From Tenacibaculum larymnensis (GTDB lineage: Bacteria; Bacteroidota; Bacteroidia; Flavobacteriales; Flavobacteriaceae), in NCBI RefSeq assembly GCF_028829235.1, contig NZ_JAIWJY010000003.1, positions 356,805 through 420,804 on the forward strand: DNA of 64,000 bases, given 5' to 3'. The notes beneath the pieces were generated by a model, which did not search any database, had not been told where the DNA came from, and saw only the letters and a program-made list of their open reading frames with translations. The translations under genes and the position numbers were made by a program. Positions 26,057 through 35,863 of this stretch are shown here, one piece after another. Numbering within the stretch: position 1 is the stretch's first letter; each line of letters starts with the position of its first letter.

Positions 26057-28204
26057 ATGAAGAAAATATTATTATTGTTTATAGGAATATCTTCGCTAGT
26101 ACAAGCTCAAAAAAAAGATATTTCTTTAGAGGATATATGGAAAAAAGGCACATTTAGAGCCGATTATATGAACTCTTTAAACTCTATGAATGGAGATTTT
26201 TATTCGCTATTGAATTATGAAAATGGAAGTTCTACTGTAGATAAGTACAGTTATGAAACATTAGAAAAAGTTGCAACGATAGTTGATAGTAAAGATTTAG
26301 CTGGATTAAAATATTTTCAATCATATAGTTTTAATAATGATGAAACTAAATTAATTTTAGGAACAAACTTCAAACAAATTTTCCGTCACTCATATTTAGG
26401 TACATTTTATGTGTATGATATTGCTAAAAAATCATTAGACTTAATTGGTACAGATATTCAAGAACCAACTTTTTCTCCTGATAGTAAAAAAATAGCATAC
26501 GCTAAAGACAACAATTTATTTATTAAAGATTATTCAGATGCCAATGTGGTAATTCAAATTACTAATAGTGGTAAAAAGAATGAAATCATAAACGGTATTA
26601 CAGATTGGGTTTATGAAGAAGAATTTGGTTTCGTAAAAGCATTTGAATGGAGTAAAGACAGTAAAAACTTAGCATATTTACGTTTTGATGAGAGTAAAGT
26701 TAAAACTTTTTCAATGGACGTATATGGAAAAGAAAAATACCCAACACAGCATGTGTTCAAATATCCAAAGGCTGGTGAAGAAAATGCAAAAGTAGCATTA
26801 CGTATATTTTCATTAGAAACGAACAAAACTGCAGAAATTAGAGTTGGAGACTATGAATACATTCCTAGAATTAACTGGACAAACAATCCAAATATTTTAG
26901 CAGTTAGAACATTGAACCGTCACCAAAATGATTTAAAAATGTATTTTGTTGATGCGACTACTTTTAATAGCTCTATAGTTTTAAATGAAACTGACAAAGC
27001 TTATGTAGATATTACAGATGATTTAACTTTTTTAGACGATAATAGTTTTATTTGGACAAGTGAAAAAGATGGGTACAACCACATTTATCACTATGATAAA
27101 GACGGTAAGTTATTGAATCAAGTAACTAAAGGAAACTGGGAAGTTACTTCTTACTACGGATACAATGCTAACAAGAAAACTATTTACTATCAATCGGTAG
27201 AAAATGGATCTATTAATAGAGGAGTATACAGTATTTCTTTAGATGGAAATAATAAAAAATTATTAAGTAACGCTTCAGGAACAAACAATGCTTCTTTTAG
27301 TAAAAACATGCATTATTTCATTAATACTTTTTCAGATGTAAATACACCTCCTGTGTATACGTTAAGAAACGATGAAGGGAAGGTATTAAAAACTATAAAA
27401 GATAACGCAGCTTTAAAAGAAACTATTGCAGGATATAATTTAAGTAAAAAAGAGTTTTCTACAATTAATGTTAACGGAAACGACTTAAATATGTATACTA
27501 TCAAGCCTGCAAACTTTGATGCAAATAAAAAGTATCCAGTTTTAATGTATCAATATTCAGGACCAGGTTCTCAAAATGTAAAAAACAGTTGGAATAGTTC
27601 TAATGATTATTGGCACCAAATGTTAGCACAAAATGGTTATATAGTTGTTTGTGTTGATGGTAGAGGAACTGGTTTTAAAGGACGTGATTTTAAGAAAGTT
27701 ACTTACATGAATTTGGTGAAGTATGAAACTGAAGATCAAATTTCTGTAGCTAAAGAGTTAGCAAAATTATCATATGTTGATGCAAATAGAATAGGTATTT
27801 GGGGATGGTCTTTTGGAGGTCATATGAGTACTAACTGTTTATTAAAAGGAAATGATGTGTTTGCTGCTGCAATTGCAGTTGCACCAGTTACTACATGGCG
27901 TTTTTATGACTCTATTTATACAGAACGTTATATGCGTACTCCAGAGGAAAACCCAGCAGGATATGATGACAATTCACCTTTAAATTATCCAGAATTATTA
28001 AAAGGAAAGTATTTATTAATTCACGGTACAGGAGATGATAATGTGCATGTTCAAAATGCTTACAGAATGGCTGAAGCTTTAATTCAGGCTAATAAGCAAT
28101 TTGAATGGGGTATGTACCCAGATAAGAATCATGGTATTTATGGAGGGAACACTCGTTTACACTTGTATACCAAAATGACTAACTTTATTAAAAATAACCT
28201 ATAA
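26057..28204 (+). CDS. Dipeptidyl peptidase IV, S9B family
   Basis: The product has 715 residues from the ATG at 26057, which gives a clean signal peptide (residues 1-18, ending QAQ); the upstream in-frame extension is not coding. The N-terminal two thirds form a beta-propeller (DPPIV_N) with the Glu motif TDWVYEEEFGF. The C-terminal alpha/beta-hydrolase has the catalytic Ser in GWSFGGHMS (about 583), Asp in GTGDDNVH (about 657) and His in KNHGIYGG (about 691). It releases X-Pro or X-Ala dipeptides in the periplasm. Two POT transporters follow 12 bases downstream, so the operon looks built for peptide use. Confidence 0.92.
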   Translation: MKKILLLFIGISSLVQAQKKDISLEDIWKKGTFRADYMNSLNSMNGDFYSLLNYENGSSTVDKYSYETLEKVATIVDSKDLAGLKYFQSYSFNNDETKLILGTNFKQIFRHSYLGTFYVYDIAKKSLDLIGTDIQEPTFSPDSKKIAYAKDNNLFIKDYSDANVVIQITNSGKKNEIINGITDWVYEEEFGFVKAFEWSKDSKNLAYLRFDESKVKTFSMDVYGKEKYPTQHVFKYPKAGEENAKVALRIFSLETNKTAEIRVGDYEYIPRINWTNNPNILAVRTLNRHQNDLKMYFVDATTFNSSIVLNETDKAYVDITDDLTFLDDNSFIWTSEKDGYNHIYHYDKDGKLLNQVTKGNWEVTSYYGYNANKKTIYYQSVENGSINRGVYSISLDGNNKKLLSNASGTNNASFSKNMHYFINTFSDVNTPPVYTLRNDEGKVLKTIKDNAALKETIAGYNLSKKEFSTINVNGNDLNMYTIKPANFDANKKYPVLMYQYSGPGSQNVKNSWNSSNDYWHQMLAQNGYIVVCVDGRGTGFKGRDFKKVTYMNLVKYETEDQISVAKELAKLSYVDANRIGIWGWSFGGHMSTNCLLKGNDVFAAAIAVAPVTTWRFYDSIYTERYMRTPEENPAGYDDNSPLNYPELLKGKYLLIHGTGDDNVHVQNAYRMAEALIQANKQFEWGMYPDKNHGIYGGNTRLHLYTKMTNFIKNNL

Positions 28205-28216
28205 AATTCGACAACT

Positions 28217-29641
28217 ATGAGTACACTTAAACAAACAAATCAAAGTGAGTTTTTGGGGCATCCCAAGGGCCTTTATGTTTTATTCTTCGTAGAAATGTGG
28301 GAGCGTTTTTCATACTATGGTATGAGAGCTATTCTAACACTTTTTTTAGCGGCACCAGTTCTTTTAGGTAATCCACAATCAGGTTATGGTTGGTCTAACG
28401 CAGAAACACTATCATTTTACGGAACATATACAATGTTTGTTTATTTAATGTCTATTCCTGGAGGTTGGATTGCAGATAAATTTATTGGTCAGAAAAAAGC
28501 CGTTATGCTTGGCGGAGTATTACTTTGTCTAGGGCACGGTATTTTGGCAATTGATGCTCAGTGGGCGTTTTTTACAGGGTTAATATTAATTGTTATTGGT
28601 GTAGGTTTTTTAAAACCAAATATATCAACAATGGTTGGAGGACTTTATAAAAAAGGAGATGACAGAAGAGATAAAGGATTTTATATTTTTTATATAGGGA
28701 TTAATCTAGGAGCTTTTTTAGGAGCTTTAATTGTAGGAGCTGTGGCAGCTAAATGGGGATGGCATTATGGTTTTGGATTAGCAGGTATAGGAATGGCTTT
28801 AGGGCAAGTAGTATACATGTTTGGTCTAAAATACTTAGAAGGAGTAGGTGACTTTTTAGGAAAACAAGATTCTCCAGATAAAGATTTAATGAAGAAACCT
28901 CTTACTGCAGTAGAGAAAGATAGAATGTTAGTTATGTTTTTATCTTTCTTAATTATCATTGTTTTCTGGGGAGCGTTTGAGCAAGCTGGAGGTTTGATGA
29001 GTTTATATACAGAACAGAAAACAGATAGAGCACTTTCTTTTTCATTACCACTTATAGGAAATGAAGTTCCTGCAGCTGTTTTTCAATCAATAAATGCATT
29101 TTTCATCATTACACTAGGAACTTTAGTGGCTAACTTCTGGTACAAGTGGGGGAAAAAAGGTAAAGAATCATCTTCTTTATTTAAAATGGCTATAGGAGTT
29201 ATTATTATGGCTTTTGGTTTTTTCTTTATGAGTAAAGCTAGTATGGAAGTTGTTATGGATGGAGATGAAATAGTAGAAAAGTCAGCAATGATATGGTTAG
29301 TTTTAGCATATTTATTCCATACAGTTGGAGAGTTATGTGCTTCACCAGTAGCATTATCATTTATTACTAAATTGGCACCAGTTAAATATGCTTCATTTAT
29401 GATGGGAGCCTATTTTGCAGCAACAGGTTTAGGAAATAAAGTAGCTGGTTTTGTAGGTGAACTTTCAGAAGGAGCAGGAGAATTCCAAGTGTTTACTGGG
29501 ATTGCTATTTTTTGTACAGTTTTTGGATTGTTAATCTTAGCTATTTTAAAACCTTTGAAGAGATTAACACATGGAGCAGAAGAACTAAATGGAACTTCAC
29601 ATGAAGAAGCTGAAGGATTCGAATTAGCAGACAATAACTAA
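28217..29641 (+). CDS. POT-family proton-coupled peptide transporter 1
   Basis: The product has 474 residues with 12-14 membrane helices. HPKGLYVLFFVEMWERFSYYGMRAIL is the N-terminal POT region including the ExxER-type motif; GGWIADKFIGQKKA, GFLKPNISTMVGGLY and FYIFYIGINLGAFLG are family signatures; WGAFEQAGG lies in the middle helix. It imports di- and tripeptides with protons across the inner membrane. Placement directly behind dipeptidyl peptidase IV fits uptake of the released dipeptides. Confidence 0.92.
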   Translation: MSTLKQTNQSEFLGHPKGLYVLFFVEMWERFSYYGMRAILTLFLAAPVLLGNPQSGYGWSNAETLSFYGTYTMFVYLMSIPGGWIADKFIGQKKAVMLGGVLLCLGHGILAIDAQWAFFTGLILIVIGVGFLKPNISTMVGGLYKKGDDRRDKGFYIFYIGINLGAFLGALIVGAVAAKWGWHYGFGLAGIGMALGQVVYMFGLKYLEGVGDFLGKQDSPDKDLMKKPLTAVEKDRMLVMFLSFLIIIVFWGAFEQAGGLMSLYTEQKTDRALSFSLPLIGNEVPAAVFQSINAFFIITLGTLVANFWYKWGKKGKESSSLFKMAIGVIIMAFGFFFMSKASMEVVMDGDEIVEKSAMIWLVLAYLFHTVGELCASPVALSFITKLAPVKYASFMMGAYFAATGLGNKVAGFVGELSEGAGEFQVFTGIAIFCTVFGLLILAILKPLKRLTHGAEELNGTSHEEAEGFELADNN

Positions 29642-29648
29642 AAAAATA

Positions 29649-29685
29649 AAGCCTTGGTAGTATAATAATAGTTACTCCAAGGCTT
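29649..29685 (+). terminator. Hairpin between the two POT transporter genes
   Basis: AAGCCTTGG pairs perfectly with CCAAGGCTT (9 base pairs, 19-base loop). Only a short T-rich stretch follows, so this may be a partial terminator or a processing stem that sets the ratio of the two transporters. Confidence 0.55.
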
Positions 29686-29713
29686 GTTCTATTATAAACT
29701 ATACATTAAAAGA

Positions 29714-31468
29714 ATGAGTACAGATATCGAAAATTTATTTAAAGACAAAGTTTTAGGGCATCCAGCAGGTTTGTTCGTTTTGTTTTTTACAGAAATGTGG
29801 GAACGTTTTTCTTACTATGGAATGCGTGCTATTTTAGTTATCTTTTTAACAGGAGCTATAACAGGAAACAACCCTGGATGGGGCTGGAGTACATCAGCAG
29901 CATTATCACTTTTAGGAACATATGCACTATTTGTTTATCTAACACCTCTTTTAGGAGGTTGGTTAGCTGATAATAAAATTGGTTATCGAATGGCGGTAGT
30001 TATTGGTGCATTGCTAATGACATTAGGGCATGCAGCAATGGCTGTTGAAACACCTACTTTTCTATATATAGGAATTGCTTTATTAATTGTAGGAAATGGT
30101 TTCTTTAAACCTAATATGACTTCGATTATCTCAAAAATGTATGCAGGTAAAGATGATAAGAAAGATGGTGCTTACAACATTTTTTATATGGGAGTCAACG
30201 CTGGAGCTTTTATTGGAATAATGCTTTGTGGCTGGGTTGGAGAAAAAATAGGATGGTCATGGGGATTCGGTTTAGCAGGGATCTTTATGTTATTAGGTAT
30301 GTTACAGTTTTATTTTGCGCAACCTCTTTTTGGAAGTTTAGGAGACAAGCCAGCAAAGAAAGATGTGAAAAATACTGAGGAAGTGGTTGATGTTGATACT
30401 GAAAAAAGAAACCCTTTTTCAATAGTAGACTATGCTTTAATAGCAGTTTTTACCGTATCAGCATTAATCTTTATTTTTAATGATCCTTTAAGTAAAATAG
30501 GAAACATACAGACATTAAACTTTACCGTAGCAGGAATGAGTGATTCTTTGTTTTTTGCGCTATTGGCTGCAATTAGTTTCATTGTCTTGTTAATTGTTAG
30601 AATTCCTAGGTATACAAGAATAGAAAGAGATAGAATGATAGCTTTTTCTATTTTTTCTCTATTCACAATATTTTTCTGGGCTGCATTTGAACAAGCGGCT
30701 GGATCACTTCCAATTTATACCAGAGACTTTACGAATAGAATTTTAGAAGGTACTGCAGGAACAGTATTTAAAGTAGTTGACTTATTAGTAACAGTAGTAC
30801 CATTAGGTATAATTACTTACGTATTAATTAGTTTGTTTAGAAAAACATTTAGCAAAATAGGATTAGCAAATATTATATTAGGAACAAGCTTCTTGATTGT
30901 ATGGGCTATTGTTTTGTATAAGCTTTATGTAGAGTTTAATGACCCAAATACAGAAGTTCCAGTAACTTGGTTCGCTATATTAAATTCATTATTCATTATT
31001 ATTTTTGCCCCATTATTCACAAAGTGGTGGGATAGTAGATATAACCCTCCAGCATCTGTAAAATATTTCTTAGGATTAGCATTGTTAGCTTTAGGTTTTG
31101 GTTTTCTTGCATTCGGAGCAAGAAATGTAGCTGCAGGAGCAGAAGGAGCAAGTTTAAGTATGGTTTGGCTAGTTTTAGCATATTTATTCCACACGTTAGG
31201 TGAGCTATGTTTATCTCCAATGGGATTATCATACTTAAGTAAGTTAATTCCAACTCGTATGATTGCGTTTATGTTTGGAGTTTATTATTTAGCTATTGCA
31301 ATAGGTAACAAGCTAGCACATTATGTAGGAGGAGACATTGAAAAAATCACGCAAGAGTATAGTTTATCAGGTTTCTTCTTGATATTTACAATTATACCTT
31401 TTGCATTAGGTATTGTTTCGTTGTTACTACATCCATTACTAAAAAAATTAATGCATGGAGTTAAATAA
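29714..31468 (+). CDS. POT-family proton-coupled peptide transporter 2
   Basis: The product has 584 residues from the ATG at 29714. It shares the plan of its neighbour (FFTEMWERFSYYGMRAIL, GGWLADNKIGYRMA, GFFKPNMTSIISKMY, FYMGVNAGAFIG, WAAFEQAAGSLPIY) but carries about 100 extra residues in the middle: a charged cytoplasmic loop (KKDVKNTEEVVDVDTEKRN) and extra helices. Both transporters are probably from one duplication and later divergence, with different substrate range. A terminator hairpin follows the gene. Confidence 0.9.
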   Translation: MSTDIENLFKDKVLGHPAGLFVLFFTEMWERFSYYGMRAILVIFLTGAITGNNPGWGWSTSAALSLLGTYALFVYLTPLLGGWLADNKIGYRMAVVIGALLMTLGHAAMAVETPTFLYIGIALLIVGNGFFKPNMTSIISKMYAGKDDKKDGAYNIFYMGVNAGAFIGIMLCGWVGEKIGWSWGFGLAGIFMLLGMLQFYFAQPLFGSLGDKPAKKDVKNTEEVVDVDTEKRNPFSIVDYALIAVFTVSALIFIFNDPLSKIGNIQTLNFTVAGMSDSLFFALLAAISFIVLLIVRIPRYTRIERDRMIAFSIFSLFTIFFWAAFEQAAGSLPIYTRDFTNRILEGTAGTVFKVVDLLVTVVPLGIITYVLISLFRKTFSKIGLANIILGTSFLIVWAIVLYKLYVEFNDPNTEVPVTWFAILNSLFIIIFAPLFTKWWDSRYNPPASVKYFLGLALLALGFGFLAFGARNVAAGAEGASLSMVWLVLAYLFHTLGELCLSPMGLSYLSKLIPTRMIAFMFGVYYLAIAIGNKLAHYVGGDIEKITQEYSLSGFFLIFTIIPFALGIVSLLLHPLLKKLMHGVK

Positions 31469-31498
31469 CTCTAAATAAACGTTAAAACAATCTTTTAC

Positions 31499-31533
31499 AA
31501 CCTGTCAATTTTAAATGTTGGCAGGTTTTTTTG
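31499..31533 (+). terminator. Terminator after the second POT gene
   Basis: AACCTGTCAA pairs with TTGGCAGGTT (one wobble), followed by seven or more T. Confidence 0.75.
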
Positions 31534-31541
31534 TAAATTTG
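31534..31541 (+). promoter_or_regulatory. -7 promoter element of the thioredoxin-like gene
   Basis: TAAATTTG matches TAnnTTTG and starts right after the T-run of the preceding terminator, 25 bases before the ATG at 31567. Confidence 0.5.
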
Positions 31542-31566
31542 GAACACTTATTGAGACTTAAGAAGT

Positions 31567-32085
31567 ATGAAAAAAATAATATTAGTAGCAGTTTTAACCT
31601 TTATTTCATTAGGGATCAAGGCACAAGATAAAGTAAATTGGTTAAGCTTTGAGCAAGCGATGGAAATGAGTGAGAAAGAACCAAAACCAATTTTAGTAGA
31701 TATTTATACTGATTGGTGTGGTTGGTGTAAAAAAATGGATAAAACGACTTATAAAAACAAGGTAATTATTGAGTATATCAATACACATTATTATCCAGTA
31801 AAGTTAAACGGGGAAACAAAAGATGATATTACGTTTCAAGGAAAAACGTTTAAGTACCAAGCTCAAGGAAGAAGAGGGTATCATCAATTGGCAGCTGCTA
31901 TAATGAAAGGACAGTTAAGTTATCCTTCAACAGCTTTTTTTAATACAGAAAGACAGTTGTTACAAAATGTCCCTGGTTACTTAGAAGAAAAAAGGTTTGA
32001 GAAAATACTAGCATATTTTAACAAGGATAATTACAAGAATACACCATGGAAAGAGTTTGAAAAAAACTTTAAAAGCGCGATGTAA
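31567..32085 (+). CDS. Exported thioredoxin-fold protein
   Basis: The product has 172 residues with a signal peptide (residues 1-20, ending IKAQ). DIYTDWCGWCKKMDKTTY carries a redox-active C51-G-W-C54, the DUF255/thioredoxin_7 type; SYPSTAFFNTERQLLQNVPGYL provides the cis-Pro region. It would reduce or shuffle periplasmic disulfides. Its terminator is inside the converging comEC gene. Confidence 0.88.
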   Translation: MKKIILVAVLTFISLGIKAQDKVNWLSFEQAMEMSEKEPKPILVDIYTDWCGWCKKMDKTTYKNKVIIEYINTHYYPVKLNGETKDDITFQGKTFKYQAQGRRGYHQLAAAIMKGQLSYPSTAFFNTERQLLQNVPGYLEEKRFEKILAYFNKDNYKNTPWKEFEKNFKSAM

Positions 32086-32088
32086 AAT

Positions 32089-34116
32089 CTATTCTTTAAA
32101 AATATAAGCACCATTTTGGCCAGTATACCAAAATGGTGTTTTTTGTTTATAACAAGTTTCTCTCCATCTAGTAATATATGATTTATAATTACTACCATCA
32201 GCAATAATTTGTTGAGGTTTTAAGGTAGTAATAAGTCTATCTAAATTAATTTTAGGGCTGTCTTTCAGAATAACTATTGGGTTTTCAAGTTCTTTTATTT
32301 GATAAACACTTAGACTATCTACAATCAAAACATGTTTGTTCATATAGGAGGTTATATTTAAAATTGAATCAGTATTTTTAGAATAAACCTCTTCATTAAC
32401 TCTATAAGATTGTAGTAGCTTTTGATGACGAAGAACAGAATCATTCAAAGAGCTAAAAATGTTTATTTCGTTACCATTTCTTTTTCCTATAATAGAATGT
32501 CTACTTTTATGAAATACAATAAATTCACTTTTTCTGTTAATTTGAAACTTTTCATAAAAATAAATTCCCTGAAGTAGGAGAGTAGAAGCCAAAAGTAAAA
32601 ATACACGTTTATAAGTTTTTTGAATCCAAGCCAGATACAAGAAAATAATAAAAACATACCAAGCTAGCATTGCTTCAAAAGACATTGAGAGTTCTTTCAA
32701 TAAAAAACCTTCTTGGTGAGAAATCCAATCAACAAAATAATTCATTATTGAGATTATAAATCCGTAACCATCAGCCATAAATTGAGGTAGTATGCTCAGT
32801 GTAGCTAATAAAATAATTACAATTCCGAAGAGTAAAATTACTCCTAAAAAAGGAATGATGATTAAGTTAGATAAAATAAATAAACCTGGAAATTGATGAA
32901 AATAATACAAACTTATTGGTAATATACCTGCTTGTGCAGCAATTGAAACGGTAAATAAACTCCAACCTTTATTTAGTAACCAAAACTTAGGTTTCCATAG
33001 ATTGTAGAGTAATGGTTGTACCCAAACAATACCAAAAACAGCTAAATAACTTAATTGAAATCCAACATCGAATAAAAACATCGGTTTTATTAAGAGTAAG
33101 AAGAACATCGAACTGACTAATGAATATTCAATAATCTTTTTCCGCTTGAATGATTGTCCAATAGCAACAAAAGTAAACATCGTTACTGCACGAACTACTG
33201 AGGCTGATAAACCAGCGATAAAGGCAAAACACCATAAGAGTAATACAATACAGATGGTTTTTACGAGTATTCCGTTAGGAAGCTTTTCTATGGGTTTAAG
33301 TAAATAGGAAAAAAGTAGTAGTAAAATACCAATATGCAGCCCAGAAATGGCAAGAATATGAATAGCACCAGCATTTGTGTAGCTTTCTAACAAGTCTTTT
33401 GAAATTTCTTGTCGTTGACCTAGTAATAAAGCATTTATTACGGCGAACTCATCATTGGTAAAGTGATATTTTTTTAAAGAGGTTTGTACGCTTTCTCGAA
33501 TATTAGCCGATAAAGTGATTAAAGAAAAACTAGCATTGTTAAGTTGTTTAAACTCATGTTTGCTTAAAAACACTTGATGATAAATATACTGTTTGGCTAA
33601 ATACTGTTTGTAGTCAAATTGATGCGGATTTAAAGGTGGAATCAGCACTTTAAAAGGAGTTTTAATACAAATACGATTACCTACCTTTAATACAGGTGAT
33701 AAACTGTCCTTTTGAATGTTCAGAAGAATATATCCAGTGGTTGTAGAGGAATCAACTTGTGAAACTTTAGCTACATATTTTGTATAGTAATTTCCCGGTT
33801 TTAATACTTTTTGTATAGTGAGGATAGAAGTAGAGTTCTCAGCTAATTGATGTTCGTAATGATTTGAATAACTTTTAGGATTGTGAATATACGCGGTACT
33901 AATTCCGATAAAAATAAAGAATAGTAGAGTGGCTATACTAAATGCTTTTCGTGCCTGAGTTCTTTTTAAAAAATAAAGAATAATTAAAAATCCTATTAAA
34001 GAATAAGCCAAGTATGTAAAATTATACTGCCAAATTTGTGTGTGAAATTGGAATGTTATGCCAATAACAAGGCACACCAAAAAGTGAAAAGGAGGGTATT
34101 CTAACAATTTTTTCAT
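32089..34116 (-). CDS. comEC: ComEC/Rec2-family DNA-uptake channel protein
   Basis: The product has 675 residues with many membrane helices. An N-terminal soluble segment (about 75-190, DUF4131-like) is followed by the competence domain (NALLLGQRQEISKDLLESYTNAGAIHILAISGLHIG; AGLSASVVRAVTMF). The C-terminal part is about 150 residues with only a remnant of the metallo-beta-lactamase-like domain of longer ComEC proteins, ending TRWRETCYKQKTPFWYTG. It forms the inner-membrane channel for single-stranded DNA during transformation. A short C-terminus is usual in Bacteroidota members. Confidence 0.87.
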   Translation of the reverse strand: MKKLLEYPPFHFLVCLVIGITFQFHTQIWQYNFTYLAYSLIGFLIILYFLKRTQARKAFSIATLLFFIFIGISTAYIHNPKSYSNHYEHQLAENSTSILTIQKVLKPGNYYTKYVAKVSQVDSSTTTGYILLNIQKDSLSPVLKVGNRICIKTPFKVLIPPLNPHQFDYKQYLAKQYIYHQVFLSKHEFKQLNNASFSLITLSANIRESVQTSLKKYHFTNDEFAVINALLLGQRQEISKDLLESYTNAGAIHILAISGLHIGILLLLFSYLLKPIEKLPNGILVKTICIVLLLWCFAFIAGLSASVVRAVTMFTFVAIGQSFKRKKIIEYSLVSSMFFLLLIKPMFLFDVGFQLSYLAVFGIVWVQPLLYNLWKPKFWLLNKGWSLFTVSIAAQAGILPISLYYFHQFPGLFILSNLIIIPFLGVILLFGIVIILLATLSILPQFMADGYGFIISIMNYFVDWISHQEGFLLKELSMSFEAMLAWYVFIIFLYLAWIQKTYKRVFLLLASTLLLQGIYFYEKFQINRKSEFIVFHKSRHSIIGKRNGNEINIFSSLNDSVLRHQKLLQSYRVNEEVYSKNTDSILNITSYMNKHVLIVDSLSVYQIKELENPIVILKDSPKINLDRLITTLKPQQIIADGSNYKSYITRWRETCYKQKTPFWYTGQNGAYIFKE
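32108..32144 (+). terminator. Terminator of the thioredoxin-like gene, inside comEC
   Basis: CACCATTTTGG pairs perfectly with CCAAAATGGTG (11 base pairs, 8-base loop), followed by six T on the + strand. The stem also encodes part of the ComEC C-terminus. Confidence 0.75.
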
Positions 34117-34264
34117 AGCCTTTTAAAGTTATGAAAAAATAGTGAACTTGAAAAAAACAGTTATCTTTTGTTTGTGATTAGTTGATGGAACCCGGAACTA
34201 AATTAGAAATTAAAGATACATTTTGTTAGTTTTGGTGCTTTTCATAATAGGTTTATATTGTTTT

Positions 34265-34867
34265 TTAACTTGTTTTATTTGGTGATGGAGATAAGAATTT
34301 AGATTTGATTCTACTTAAAGTTTCCTGTGATATATTAATATAAGATGCTACAATCTTATTTGGTAAGCGTTTTACAATATTTGGATTAACTTTAAATAAT
34401 TGTTTATATCGCTCTGATGCATTTAGCGTAGTAAATGAAATTAATCTTTTAGAGTTGTTTACATATGCTTTTTCTAAATAAATATTATAAAAATCTCTCC
34501 ATTTTGGAATGATTTTCATGAGATATCTAAAGTCCTTGTGAGTGATATATAAAAGTTCACTGTTTTCAATGACTTGAATAGATTCTTGAGCAGGTTGATT
34601 TGTTATAAAACTAACTAACTCTGTTGCAAATTGATTTTCAAATGCGATATAACGTGTAATATCCTTCCCTTCTTCATCTATATAGAATAACCTTAAACAA
34701 CCTTTTATAACAAAATAACTAACCTGACTATTTTTTCCACTTGGAAGTAAAATTTGATTTTTGTTTTTTTTAATTGTTTTAAAATATGATAATACGATTT
34801 TTAAATCTTCATTATCAATATTGATATTTCTTTTTATAAACTTGGCAAGTTCTTTATGATTAGTCAT
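34265..34867 (-). CDS. Crp/Fnr-family transcription regulator
   Basis: The product has 200 residues. A cNMP-binding-like beta-roll fills about 20-115 (SYFVIKGCLRLFYIDEEGKD; ENQFATELVSFI), and a C-terminal helix-turn-helix fills about 155-190 (LPNKIVASYINISQETLSRIKSK). It has a single Cys, so it lacks an FNR-type iron-sulfur cluster, and the beta-roll does not carry the full cAMP-binding motif. The ATG abuts the ribB stop with no gap, so both are one operon. An FNR-like palindrome lies upstream of ribB at class II spacing, which suggests autoregulation. Confidence 0.87.
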   Translation of the reverse strand: MTNHKELAKFIKRNINIDNEDLKIVLSYFKTIKKNKNQILLPSGKNSQVSYFVIKGCLRLFYIDEEGKDITRYIAFENQFATELVSFITNQPAQESIQVIENSELLYITHKDFRYLMKIIPKWRDFYNIYLEKAYVNNSKRLISFTTLNASERYKQLFKVNPNIVKRLPNKIVASYINISQETLSRIKSKFLSPSPNKTS

Positions 34868-35530
34868 CTATTTATAATCTCTTACAAATTTACGGTATAG
34901 AATAATATCTTGAATTGATAGTATAATTAAATTATGCTCTTTTGCAAAGTGCAAAATAGAATCATTTTTTGCCATCGTTCCGTCATCATTCATTAATTCA
35001 CATAAAACAGCTTCAGGTTTTAAACCAGCTAGCTTCATTAAATCTACACTTCCTTCGGTATGACCTTTTCTTGTTAGTACACCATTATTATTCGCTCTTA
35101 AAGGAAAGATATGCCCAGGCTTAGCTAAATCACTACTTTTAGTATTTTCACTACAAGCTACTTGGATAGTTTTCAATCTGTCTTTAGCAGAAACTCCAGT
35201 AGTAACACCTTCTTTTGCTTCAATTGAAATAGTGAAAGGTGTTTGAAAGTTACTAGTATTTTCTTTTATCATATATGGAAGGTTAAGAAAATCAGCTTTT
35301 TCGTTTGTCATGCATAAACAAACTATGCCACTACATTTTCTGATCATCAAGGCCATTTGATTAATAGTCATATTGTGAGCAGAGAATATCAAATCACCTT
35401 CATTTTCCCTATCTTCATCATCAACTAATATAATTCCATTACCATTCTGAAGATTTTTTAATGCTCTTTCAAGGCGCTCTTGGCTATTGTTACCAAATAT
35501 CTTTAGTTTATCTAAATCTGCGATTACCAT
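34868..35530 (-). CDS. ribB: 3,4-dihydroxy-2-butanone 4-phosphate synthase
   Basis: The product has 220 residues, a single RibB domain without the usual RibA fusion. [16 protein letters not shown] (33-48) is the metal/substrate loop; [39 protein letters not shown] and ELMNDDG complete the active site. It makes the four-carbon precursor of riboflavin from ribulose 5-phosphate. Being in a two-gene operon with a Crp/Fnr regulator and lacking an FMN riboswitch, it is probably an extra copy under special control and not the main riboflavin gene. Confidence 0.92.
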   Translation of the reverse strand: MVIADLDKLKIFGNNSQERLERALKNLQNGNGIILVDDEDRENEGDLIFSAHNMTINQMALMIRKCSGIVCLCMTNEKADFLNLPYMIKENTSNFQTPFTISIEAKEGVTTGVSAKDRLKTIQVACSENTKSSDLAKPGHIFPLRANNNGVLTRKGHTEGSVDLMKLAGLKPEAVLCELMNDDGTMAKNDSILHFAKEHNLIILSIQDIILYRKFVRDYK

Positions 35531-35556
35531 ATTGTTTTTTAATTTTTATATGGCAA

Positions 35557-35564
35557 CAAAACTA
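35557..35564 (-). promoter_or_regulatory. -7 promoter element of the ribB-crp operon
   Basis: On the minus strand this reads TAGTTTTG, matching TAnnTTTG, 26 bases before the ribB ATG. The -33 region is occupied by the FNR-like box. Confidence 0.55.
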
Positions 35565-35586
35565 ATCTTCTTTTAAACGAAACTAT

Positions 35587-35600
35587 TTGACCTAAGTCAA
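35587..35600. promoter_or_regulatory. FNR/CRP-like operator TTGAC-N4-GTCAA upstream of ribB
   Basis: TTGACCTAAGTCAA has perfect 5-base arms and matches the FNR layout TTGAT-N4-ATCAA. Its centre is about 29 bases upstream of the end of the -7 element, which places it about 41 bases before the expected transcription start, the class II activator position. The Crp/Fnr protein encoded in the same operon is the obvious candidate ligand. Confidence 0.6.
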
Positions 35601-35863
35601 TAAATTAATCTATTAGATAGCTGTAATTTCAGCTGTGCATTAATTCAGACTTGGTTTTAAAATTCAACTTCTGTTTCTTTTGTTTATATCATTGATTAGC
35701 TAATTTGGACAGAACCTCCTAACCCTTTATTTCACTTAAAGTCTATTCATAACAGTTAAACTTTTTTGCATTAAATGAGTTGTAAAATACAAGTTGGAGT
35801 TGCTACAACAGTATCTATTAATGTTTTTTAAGTTATTTAAAATAGCATAAAAACCAAATAAAA

